Of a stretch of DNA of 19,593 bases, positions 1 through 6,336 are shown piece after piece; position 1 is the first letter of the stretch; every line of letters begins with the position of its first letter. The notes beneath the pieces are model-generated. The model was not told where the DNA came from and did not search any database. It saw only the letters and a list, made by a program, of their open reading frames with translations. This DNA is from Pseudomonadota bacterium (GTDB lineage Bacteria > Pseudomonadota > Gammaproteobacteria > Steroidobacterales > Steroidobacteraceae), in NCBI GenBank assembly GCA_023433515.1, contig JAEZCN010000195.1:1-19593 (forward strand). Direction: 5' to 3'. Position numbers and translations under genes: made by a program.

Positions 1-57
1 GAAAAATCCTTTCGGGACCAAAGCCTTAAAGCCGTGTGCCATCCCGAGGGGACGCGC

Positions 58-86
58 ATTCTAAGGGCGCGTCGAAAGCCGGTCAA
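58..86 (-). promoter_or_regulatory. Divergent sigma70-like promoter reading out of the window
   Basis: On the minus strand TTGACC (81-86) is followed after exactly 17 bp by TAGAAT (58-63). Each hexamer matches the sigma70 consensus at 5 of 6 positions. Transcription would start near base 51 and run off the left edge. In many gammaproteobacteria the gene divergent from ispB is rplU (ribosomal protein L21), so this is plausibly the rplU-rpmA promoter, but no part of that gene is visible. A second TAGAAT on the plus strand (103-108) may be the -10 of ispB; its -35 is poor. Confidence 0.6.
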
Positions 87-119
87 ACCATAAATAATCC
101 ATTAGAATCAACGGCCTGA

Positions 120-1154
120 ATGAGCTCCAAAGTCACCCCATTGCCCTCGCCGCGCAGCAATCAGCGTCCCACGGACGCTCCCGCCATGTCCCTGGAGGAA
201 ATCCGCACGCTGGTGCGGCCCGATCTGACCGCCGTGGACGCGATGATACGCGCGCGGCTCAAGAGCACGGTGCCGCTCGTCGACCAGATCGCCGAGCACA
301 TCATCGGCGGCGGCGGCAAACGGTTGCGTCCCCTGCTCTGCGTGCTCGCGGGCCGCGCCTGCGGCATCGAATCCGACAAACACATCGAGGCGGCGGCGTT
401 CATCGAGTTCGTGCACACGGCGACTCTGCTGCACGACGACGTGGTCGACGGCTCGCAGAAGCGCCGCGGGCGCGCGACGGCTAACAACCTTTTCGGTAAC
501 CAGGCCAGTGTATTGGTCGGCGACTTCGTCTACTCGCGCGCGTTCCAGATGATGGCGCACGTCGGTTCGCAGCGCGTCATGGAGATCATGTCCGACGCGA
601 CCAACGTGATCGCCGAGGGTGAAGTGCTGCAGCTCATGAACGCGCACGATCCGGAGACGACCGAGCAGCGTTATCTCGAGGTCATCTATCGCAAGACCGG
701 TCGACTGTTCGAGGCTGGAGCGGAAGTGGCCGCGGTGCTCGCGGGCGCCGGCACCGCGCAACAGGTCGCGCTCGCACGCTACGGCAAACATCTCGGCACG
801 GCTTACCAGCTCATCGACGACGTGCTCGACTACAAGTCGGATCCCGCGACGCGCGGCAAGAACCTCGGCGACGATCTCGCGGAAGGCAAACCGACACTGC
901 CGCTGCTGCACGCGCTGCGCCACGGCAACGACGAGCAACGCGCGCTGATCCGACTCGCGATCGAACAAGGCGGCCTCGCGCAGCTCGGTCCCATCGTCGA
1001 AGCGATCGAATCGACCGGCGGGCTCGATTACGCGGTGAGCTTCGCGCAGCGCGAGACGACGCAGGCGATCGCGGCGCTGGAGAGCATTCCCGAGACGCCA
1101 TACTCCCGCGCGCTCGTTTCGCTCGCACGCTTCGCCCTCGACCGCACGAGCTGA
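120..1154 (+). CDS. ispB: Long-chain polyprenyl diphosphate synthase (octaprenyl diphosphate synthase type)
   Basis: Trans-polyprenyl synthase that extends farnesyl diphosphate with isopentenyl diphosphate to make the side chain of ubiquinone/menaquinone; a soluble cytoplasmic enzyme. The 344-residue product has GGGGKRLRP at 63-71, the first Asp-rich motif LHDDVVD with D106, D107 and D110, and the second motif IDDVLD with D233, D234 and D237. It also keeps GEVLQL (167-172) and the GKPTLPLLHA block (256-265). Together these match E. coli IspB over its whole length. The first 22 residues have no counterpart in E. coli IspB, which aligns from about M23 (ATG at 186). If the TAGAAT at 103-108 is the -10, the ATG at 120 would be almost leaderless, so 186 is a serious alternative start. 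Neither ATG has a clear Shine-Dalgarno. Ends in the REP-like palindrome and converges with the patatin gene. Family assignment is secure; octaprenyl versus another chain length is inferred from similarity. Confidence 0.95.
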   Translation: MSSKVTPLPSPRSNQRPTDAPAMSLEEIRTLVRPDLTAVDAMIRARLKSTVPLVDQIAEHIIGGGGKRLRPLLCVLAGRACGIESDKHIEAAAFIEFVHTATLLHDDVVDGSQKRRGRATANNLFGNQASVLVGDFVYSRAFQMMAHVGSQRVMEIMSDATNVIAEGEVLQLMNAHDPETTEQRYLEVIYRKTGRLFEAGAEVAAVLAGAGTAQQVALARYGKHLGTAYQLIDDVLDYKSDPATRGKNLGDDLAEGKPTLPLLHALRHGNDEQRALIRLAIEQGGLAQLGPIVEAIESTGGLDYAVSFAQRETTQAIAALESIPETPYSRALVSLARFALDRTS

Positions 1155-1201
1155 AATGGGGTCAGACCCCAATTGCTAGCAAATGGGGTCTGACCCCATT
1201 T
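1154..1201. repeat. Paired REP-like palindromes between convergent genes (possible bidirectional terminator)
   Basis: Two 15-bp palindromes, TGGGGTCAGACCCCA (1157-1171) and its reverse complement TGGGGTCTGACCCCA (1184-1198), sit head to head around a central GCTAGC. The whole 48 bp is a palindrome with one mismatched pair, flanked by AAA on the left and TTT on the right. It starts on the last base of the ispB stop codon and ends 6 bp before the stop of the convergent phospholipase gene. A transcript from either side would form a strong hairpin followed by U-rich sequence (CCATTTTC or CCATTTCA), so terminator activity in both directions is plausible. The paired inverted layout is that of REP/BIME elements spread by RAYT (REP-associated tyrosine) transposases; no such transposase is in the window. 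Confidence 0.75.
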
Positions 1202-1206
1202 TCATT

Positions 1207-3441
1207 TCAGCGGTAGCGCGGCAGGACCAGCGAACCGAACGTCAGATAGAACGTCTGGCTGCCATCGAACGTGCGGCCGTAGCCGAGCTGCAGCGGGCCG
1301 ATGGGAAGATCGACTCCGAGGAACAGGCTGGCCGCGCCGATCAGATCGTTCAGCGACATGTCCTCGTGGTTCTCCCACACGTTGCCACCCTCGAGGCTGC
1401 CGCCCAGGTAGGTCGGCACGTCGAACACCAGGCCCTGCTCGCTGATTCGCCGGTAGTAGATAGCCCGCAGGAGCAGTTGCTGGTTGTCCACCAGTTCCCG
1501 GTCGCCGAACCCGGACAGGAACCCGAGGCCGCCGAGCGACGCCTCGGCCTGGTACTCGTTCACCAGGTCCTTCGAGTAGTTTGCTCGCGCGCCCAGCATC
1601 AGCGTGTTGCGACCGAAGCTCATCGGCTTGTCGATCGCCGCGCGCAGGACGTTGCCGTTTTCGTCGGAACCGAAGTTCTCGTCGTAACTCGAATAACCGA
1701 ACTCGGCACGCAGGCCGCGGCGCGGGAAACGCACGTTGTCGAGGCTGTCCCACAGCAGGTTCACGTTGAGGCCACCGAACTCGACCTTGACGTTGCGCGG
1801 CAGCCCGGGATCGCCGACGCGTAGTTCCGCGTGATCGTGTCCGCGGAACGCCGCGGTGGATAGCCGCAGCCGGTCGCCGAAATCGCGCCCGACGCGCAGC
1901 TCGCCGTACAGGCTTTTCACGCGATAGTCCGCCGCCGGCAGGTCGCCGAACACGTCGCGCAACACGACCGGCTGGTTGAGCGACGTATACGAAATGCCCG
2001 GATTGGCGAACCAGTTGCCGCGATGGCCGAACGGCGCATACAGGTCCGTCGAGATCGCGCTGACGCGGCCGATGCCGACGAACGTGCGCCACTCCGCGCC
2101 CTTCGCCGACAGATCGGTCACGCGGCTCTCGATGTTGAGCTGGTAATCGTCGCGCCCTTCGAAGTCGTCGCTGATCTGCATGCCGACGCGGAACAACACG
2201 CGCCCCAGCGACGAATCGGTCGGTCTCACCTCGAGCCCGGTCTGGCCGTCGCGTTCGACCAGGTTGTAGGTGATGCGCTCGTAGGTGCCGCGCCCGAATG
2301 CGCCGCCGATGTCCTTTTCGAGCTGTTCGACGTCGAGCGGCTCGCCCGCCTTGGCCGTCATGCGATCTCGCACGAACTCGGCGGTCGAGCTCGTCGAGTC
2401 GTCGACCTGCACGAAGTCCACGACCGGATTTCTCTGCGACTCGAACCGCTGGCCCGCGCGCCACGCCGTGTACTCGGCTTCGGACACCGAAAACTCGCGC
2501 AGCTTCGCGAGCTCCGCTTCCGCGGCCGCCACTCCCGGCGCGATGCCGCTCGGCGTTTCGCGAAACCCCGCGCTCGTGAGCGTGCCGAGGTCCGGACGCA
2601 GCAACACGTCGCCGGGCCGCATGTTCGCGAGACTCTGTTCGGTCCGGTCGCGCATCATCCCGCTCACCATCTGGAACAGGATCTCGAACGTCGTGTCCAC
2701 GTTCTCCGCGGGCTCGAGCGGTGCGCCGACGTCGACCACGATGACCCGATCGACGCCCATGCTGCGCGCGACGTCGATCGGCAGGTTGTCGACGATGCCG
2801 CCGTCGACGAGTAGTTTGCCCTGGTGCCGCACTGGCGCGAACGCGCCGGGCACGGCCATGCTGCTGCGGATCGCGAGTCCGAGGTCGCCGGAATCGAACA
2901 CGACAGGGCGCACGTTGCCGATGTCGGTCGCGACACAGCGGAACGGAATCGGCAGGTCGTCGAAAGATTCGAGGTTTGAGCGACCGATGAACTCCTTGCG
3001 CAGCAGCAACCCGAGCTTCTGCCCGCGTACCAGCGTCGTCGGGTAGGTGAGCTTGTTGTCGTGGATGCCGATCTCCAGGTTGGCGAGGATGCCGAGATCG
3101 GTTTCCTTCTGCCGCATCGGCAGATCGGCGCGCGCCGTGGTGTCGCGGAAGATGTCAATCCAGTCGATCGAGGTGACGAACTGCTCGATCTCCTCGGGCG
3201 ATTTCCCCGAGGCATACAGCCCGCCGATGATCGCGCCGACGCTGGTTCCCGCGATCGCGTGAATCGGAATCCGCTCGCGCTCCAGCACCTTGAGCACGCC
3301 GATGTGCGCCGCTCCGCGCGCGCCGCCACCGCCCAGCACGAGGCCTATCCTTTCGCCCGCCGAACACGTGCCGATCGGCACCGCGCCCAGCAAGCAGGCC
3401 CATACGCAGGCCAATGAACGCGAGACAACGAGGGACTTCAT
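1207..3441 (-). CDS. Secreted patatin-like phospholipase with C-terminal Omp85 barrel (PlpD-like, type Vd)
   Basis: Predicted outer-membrane two-part protein: a serine lipase passenger attached to its own Omp85-type translocator, as in Pseudomonas PlpD and Fusobacterium FplA. The 744 residues begin with a Sec signal peptide (about 1-28, cleavage after CSA). The patatin domain (31-240) has the oxyanion loop GGGGARG (37-43), nucleophile S67 in GTSVG and catalytic D213 in the DGG motif, so the Ser-Asp dyad is intact. A single POTRA-like segment covers about 341-408, and a beta-rich barrel runs from about 412 to the end. Length fits the PlpD family (about 730). The protein ends LPRYR rather than in the terminal aromatic usual for the barrel beta-signal. 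The ATG at 3441 has GGAG about 8 nt upstream. It lies 86 bp downstream of the DUF418 gene on the same strand with no terminator visible between, so co-transcription is possible. Function is by family: phospholipid or triacylglycerol hydrolysis at the surface. Confidence 0.92.
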   Translation of the reverse strand: MKSLVVSRSLACVWACLLGAVPIGTCSAGERIGLVLGGGGARGAAHIGVLKVLERERIPIHAIAGTSVGAIIGGLYASGKSPEEIEQFVTSIDWIDIFRDTTARADLPMRQKETDLGILANLEIGIHDNKLTYPTTLVRGQKLGLLLRKEFIGRSNLESFDDLPIPFRCVATDIGNVRPVVFDSGDLGLAIRSSMAVPGAFAPVRHQGKLLVDGGIVDNLPIDVARSMGVDRVIVVDVGAPLEPAENVDTTFEILFQMVSGMMRDRTEQSLANMRPGDVLLRPDLGTLTSAGFRETPSGIAPGVAAAEAELAKLREFSVSEAEYTAWRAGQRFESQRNPVVDFVQVDDSTSSTAEFVRDRMTAKAGEPLDVEQLEKDIGGAFGRGTYERITYNLVERDGQTGLEVRPTDSSLGRVLFRVGMQISDDFEGRDDYQLNIESRVTDLSAKGAEWRTFVGIGRVSAISTDLYAPFGHRGNWFANPGISYTSLNQPVVLRDVFGDLPAADYRVKSLYGELRVGRDFGDRLRLSTAAFRGHDHAELRVGDPGLPRNVKVEFGGLNVNLLWDSLDNVRFPRRGLRAEFGYSSYDENFGSDENGNVLRAAIDKPMSFGRNTLMLGARANYSKDLVNEYQAEASLGGLGFLSGFGDRELVDNQQLLLRAIYYRRISEQGLVFDVPTYLGGSLEGGNVWENHEDMSLNDLIGAASLFLGVDLPIGPLQLGYGRTFDGSQTFYLTFGSLVLPRYR

Positions 3442-3527
3442 GTCGCGGAACTCCGCCAGCCAGTTGCGGAGAGTATGAATTGCGGCGGCCTCGGCGGCTA
3501 ATCAGGCCGGGCGGTGAGGTCCGACGA

Positions 3528-4796
3528 TCAGGGATGCGGTTCCGCGGCGGATCTCGCGCGCTGCCGCGGCAGGTTGCCGTAGGTCAGCGCGCGCCACAGC
3601 CATTCGAGCGGACCGTACTGGAATCGCGACAACCACAGCCGACTCACCACGATCTGCAGCGCGAAACACGCGATCACGATGCCCGTGATCCCGGTCGTGC
3701 CGATCCTGCCCGCGAGCGCCAGGCCTGGCCCGACTCCGAACAACACGAACCCCATGATGAAGCTCTGGCTGACGTAGTTAGTCAGCGCCATGCGGCCGGC
3801 CGCGGCGAACGGCGCGAGCAGCCTCCGGCCGACCGGCGCGTGGTATCCGACGACAACGGCCGAGACATAGCCGGCCGCGAGCACCGGCACCGCCGCGAGG
3901 TGCAGTGCGTCGGCGACGAACTGGCGGTATGCGCCCTCCGGAAACACAGACGACAACCAGACCAACGTCGCGATGCCTTCGATGAGCAACCCGACCGGGA
4001 ACGTCCACTTCAGCACGCGCCTCCATCCCGGCAGATGGTCGCGCGCCCGGACTATCCACCCATGCCGCCCCATCCACGCACCGATGAAGAACCTTCCCAG
4101 CGCATACAGCAGCCAGCCGAGAATCGCGCCGCTCAGGATGTACTGGACGACCGCCAAGTCGAGGAAATTCCCGAGGATCCCGAAGTAGTCCCCCGAGTGC
4201 GCGAGTTGCTGGCGCTCGAGCACGGCCGCCTCGATCTGCGGATCCGGCGCGCCAGTCCAGGTCGAAGCGGAACCGAACGCGTCGAACGCCTTCTGGGCGC
4301 TGCGCGCGAGCACGGCGCAGATGATGCCGATCCCCAGCAGGTCCCGATTGCTCATCGAGCGAAATGCGAGCAGCACGACTCCCGCGAGCGCGTAGAGATG
4401 CAGGATGTCCCAGGTCCACAGGAACACGAAATGCAGGATGCCGAATGCCAGCAGCACGGTCATGCGGCGCCTGAACAGCGGCTCGAAGTCGACACCGCGC
4501 GCCTCGAGGCGCTGCATCTGCAGATAGAAGCCGAGACCGAACAGGAACGCGAACAACGTGTTCGCCTTGTCCATCACGAGCGCCGCGAGCACCTCGGTGA
4601 GCACGGCGTCCACCTGCGCCGTCGGCAACGCCGCCATCTGCTGCTCGGTCGCCATCACGCCCGCGTCCGCGAACGACGTGAAGTTCATGAGGAACACGCC
4701 GAACAGCGCGACGCCGCGCAACACGTCCAGCAGCTCGACGCGTTCCGCCTGCGAGACGGGCACCGCGATTCCGGCAGCGGCGCCCGGGTGGTTCAT
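3528..4796 (-). CDS. DUF418 / YeiB-family polytopic membrane protein
   Basis: Inner-membrane protein of 422 residues with about ten hydrophobic segments. It has the family's N-terminal signature, an R-x-x-x-LDVLRGVALFGVFLMN stretch at about 19-38. It also has the second conserved block around KANTLFAFLFGLGF (77-90), a third around FGILHFVFLWTWDILHLYALAG (116-137), and a C-terminal GPLEWLWRALTYG segment typical of DUF418. YeiB-type proteins are related to acyltransferase-like membrane families, but no substrate is established and none is claimed here. The ATG (4794-4796) overlaps the stop of the upstream gene in an ATGA, so translation is probably coupled to the secreted protein encoded just before it. 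Confidence 0.9.
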   Translation of the reverse strand: MNHPGAAAGIAVPVSQAERVELLDVLRGVALFGVFLMNFTSFADAGVMATEQQMAALPTAQVDAVLTEVLAALVMDKANTLFAFLFGLGFYLQMQRLEARGVDFEPLFRRRMTVLLAFGILHFVFLWTWDILHLYALAGVVLLAFRSMSNRDLLGIGIICAVLARSAQKAFDAFGSASTWTGAPDPQIEAAVLERQQLAHSGDYFGILGNFLDLAVVQYILSGAILGWLLYALGRFFIGAWMGRHGWIVRARDHLPGWRRVLKWTFPVGLLIEGIATLVWLSSVFPEGAYRQFVADALHLAAVPVLAAGYVSAVVVGYHAPVGRRLLAPFAAAGRMALTNYVSQSFIMGFVLFGVGPGLALAGRIGTTGITGIVIACFALQIVVSRLWLSRFQYGPLEWLWRALTYGNLPRQRARSAAEPHP

Positions 4797-5548
4797 CTAT
4801 CTACCACCTCGCCCGTGTTCGGGTGGCAGCTCGGGAGGTCGGATGCCGCCATGCTCCAGCTCATGTGCGGGTACCAGGTGTTGTTCACCTCGGCGGCGGA
4901 CAGGACCCGCGAGATGGCGCCCGTGCGCGCGTTCATCTCGTAGCCGTACACGGAGCACATGCTGTTTTCGTAGTGCGAGTCACACGGCACCTCGGCGACC
5001 ACGTCGAGCGTGTCGTCCTTCCAGTCCACCGCGAACGTGTTGAATGGCGGCTCGGGGCCAGCGATCTCTCGGATGTATGGCCAGCAGCGCGCGAGCCGCT
5101 CGACCATGTCGTGCCGCGCGGTATTCGAGATCGCCTCGCGAACCAGCTTGTCCTGCTCGATCCGGAAAAGCTGGAAGTCGGTACGCGCGCCGGGCTTGCC
5201 GGAGCCGTTGATCAGGAACGCGAGGCCATCGGGCGACCAGAGGATTTCGCGCGGGCGCCACGCGCCCTCGTCGAGTTCCCTCCACGGCACGTCCAGGCGC
5301 AGGTTCGGGCCGTCATTCTTCTTATAGATGACTCGCAGGATGCCCTCGTCGGCGCATTCTAGGATTACCCGGGCGTCTCCATGCGCTGCGGCGGCGCTGC
5401 CCTGCGCGCCTCCCGCGCATTCCAGTTCGAGCGGCTGACCCTTCCGGGCCCACGAAGGCTTCGAACCGTTCGGCGCCTGGGCCAGCGCCAAACCTGCGGC
5501 GCCCGCCAATGCGAGCACCGTCAAGAGCTTGAGCACACTTGCGGCCAT
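4793..5548 (-). CDS. Secreted protein of unknown function, coupled to the DUF418 gene
   Basis: I do not recognise the family. The start chosen is the ATG at 5546-5548 because GGAGGTGA lies 6 nt upstream and the resulting 251-residue product opens with a clean Sec signal peptide (M-AASVLKLLTVLALAGAAGLALAQA). An in-frame extension to 5638 adds 30 charged residues before the signal peptide and is unlikely. The mature part is soluble and has five cysteines, two of them in a CDSHYENSMC segment, suggesting disulfides in the periplasm. A WSPDGLAFLING stretch resembles a beta-propeller blade or lipoprotein-localisation-like strand but is not diagnostic. The stop overlaps the DUF418 ATG by 4 bp, so the two proteins are probably made together and may act on the same envelope process. 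Confidence 0.8.
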   Translation of the reverse strand: MAASVLKLLTVLALAGAAGLALAQAPNGSKPSWARKGQPLELECAGGAQGSAAAAHGDARVILECADEGILRVIYKKNDGPNLRLDVPWRELDEGAWRPREILWSPDGLAFLINGSGKPGARTDFQLFRIEQDKLVREAISNTARHDMVERLARCWPYIREIAGPEPPFNTFAVDWKDDTLDVVAEVPCDSHYENSMCSVYGYEMNARTGAISRVLSAAEVNNTWYPHMSWSMAASDLPSCHPNTGEVVDR

Positions 5549-5638
5549 GAATTCACCTCCGGGTCCCCGGCCATTGTCACGAGGCCGCCCGGGACCCGCA
5601 ATTCGACCCCGGAATTCAACGAGATATCGTCGTTTCAA

Positions 5639-5667
5639 TTGAACCGCGCGGAGCGCTTCAGTAGACT
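5639..5667 (+). promoter_or_regulatory. Promoter of tRNA-Pro with GC-rich discriminator
   Basis: TTGAAC (5639-5644), 17-bp spacer, TAGACT (5662-5667), then the GC-only run GCGCGCC before the expected start near 5674. Each hexamer matches consensus at 4 of 6 positions. A GC-rich discriminator is the usual mark of stable-RNA promoters under stringent (ppGpp) control. The leader to the tRNA would be about 50 nt. Confidence 0.55.
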
Positions 5668-5725
5668 GCGCGCCCCGCTGCCACCCGCCCGGTCCCAGAA
5701 CCGGCAGGCACCGGGTCCGTAAATT

Positions 5726-5802
5726 CGGGGTGTAGCTCAGCCTGGTAGAGCACTACGTTCGGGACGTAGGAGTCGGAGGTTCAAATCCTCTCACCCCGAC
5801 CA
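5726..5802 (+). tRNA. tRNA-Pro, anticodon CGG
   Basis: The full cloverleaf can be folded by eye. The acceptor stem is CGGGGTG paired with CACCCCG (7 bp), and the D-arm is GCTCAGCCTGGTAGAGC. The anticodon stem CTACG/CGTAG encloses loop TTCGGGA, giving anticodon CGG (codon CCG). The T-arm is GGAGG-TTCAAAT-CCTCT with one G-U pair. Discriminator A is at 5799 and the CCA end (5800-5802) is encoded. CCG is a heavily used proline codon in high-GC genomes. No U-rich terminator follows; a remnant resembling an insertion-sequence end begins 10 bp after the CCA. Confidence 0.97.
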
Positions 5803-5811
5803 ATAATTCAG

Positions 5812-5869
5812 TGTCCATTCCGTTCACATGGGTAACGGATTATTCCGATGACATGGGTAACACCTTAGC
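5812..5869. mobile_element. Probable insertion-sequence end remnant with 25-bp tandem repeat
   Basis: Starting with TGTCCATT, the sequence holds two copies of ACATGGGTAAC (5826-5836 and 5851-5861) exactly 25 bp apart, each preceded by CCGNT. Multiple short direct repeats just inside a TGT end are typical of IS21- and IS481-type termini, where they bind transposase. No transposase gene, second end or target-site duplication is visible, so this would be a solo relic. CCGTT (5820-5824) and AACGG (5834-5838) can also pair into a weak hairpin followed by ATTATT, which might help terminate the tRNA transcript. Confidence 0.4.
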
Positions 5870-6336
5870 AGCGAACGGGCTCTCGGCGCATTCGACCGGT
5901 TGGGCGTACTGCTCGCTGCGCAAGCTGCCTGAAAGCGTGTTCCGCGCCCGGAGTTCGCGAACGTCCTTCGGTTTTCTTGAGCTCATTGCCGCTGCGTCTA
6001 ACTACATCCCGTCGCGCCGGCCACTTCCCGAAGTCCCGCCCGAAAAATGCGAAATCGCGTCACCGTCGCTCGCTCGATGAAATCTCGATCAATACGTACA
6101 TATACGCGCCGTCTCATAGCGGAAATATCGGTGGCGGGCGTCAAACTCAGATGGGTCCGGCATTCCCATATTCCGCCTGACCACTTCGATAACCGGTCAG
6201 GCCTAGCATTTGCATTTGGCCTTACCAGTTGTTAGGGTTTTCTCGTTCGTTCCATGACAATCCGCTGCAACACCGAAGCGAATGGTTCGCGTGTTGAACA
6301 GCCTGTCGCAATTCACCAAACGAAGGGGAAAACACC
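5870..6336. other. Long leader/intergenic region before the CE15 gene
   Basis: No convincing gene. Short reading frames here lack ribosome sites and protein-like composition. Base composition around 6040-6250 is AT-richer than the neighbours. An 8-bp inverted repeat, GCCTGACC (6175-6182) and GGTCAGGC (6195-6202) with a 12-nt loop, could be an operator or hairpin. The stretch 6131-6182 (GGTGGCGGGCGTCAAACTCA and following) looks to me like the non-coding tail of an insertion sequence, but I cannot confirm it. No confident promoter for the downstream gene was found. Confidence 0.4.

Noticed and set aside
108..1824. Frames starting MGSDPI on both strands (108-1172 minus, 1183-1824 plus)
   Set aside because: The start codons lie in the REP-like palindrome, and the frames run antisense to ispB and to the phospholipase gene.
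3414..4943. 509-codon open frame on the plus strand
   Set aside because: It lies antisense across the DUF418 gene and the neighbouring gene ends. Composition is Arg/Glu/His/Gln-rich, as expected from the opposite strand of high-GC genes, and no domain is visible.
5726..5802. tRNA-Pro as an integration site of a genomic island
   Set aside because: No integrase and no second copy of the tRNA 3' end was found within the window, so an island boundary cannot be supported.
5811..6235. Small open frames of 62-89 codons after the tRNA
   Set aside because: No ribosome sites, mutually overlapping in different frames, and the sequence looks like a decayed mobile-element end.
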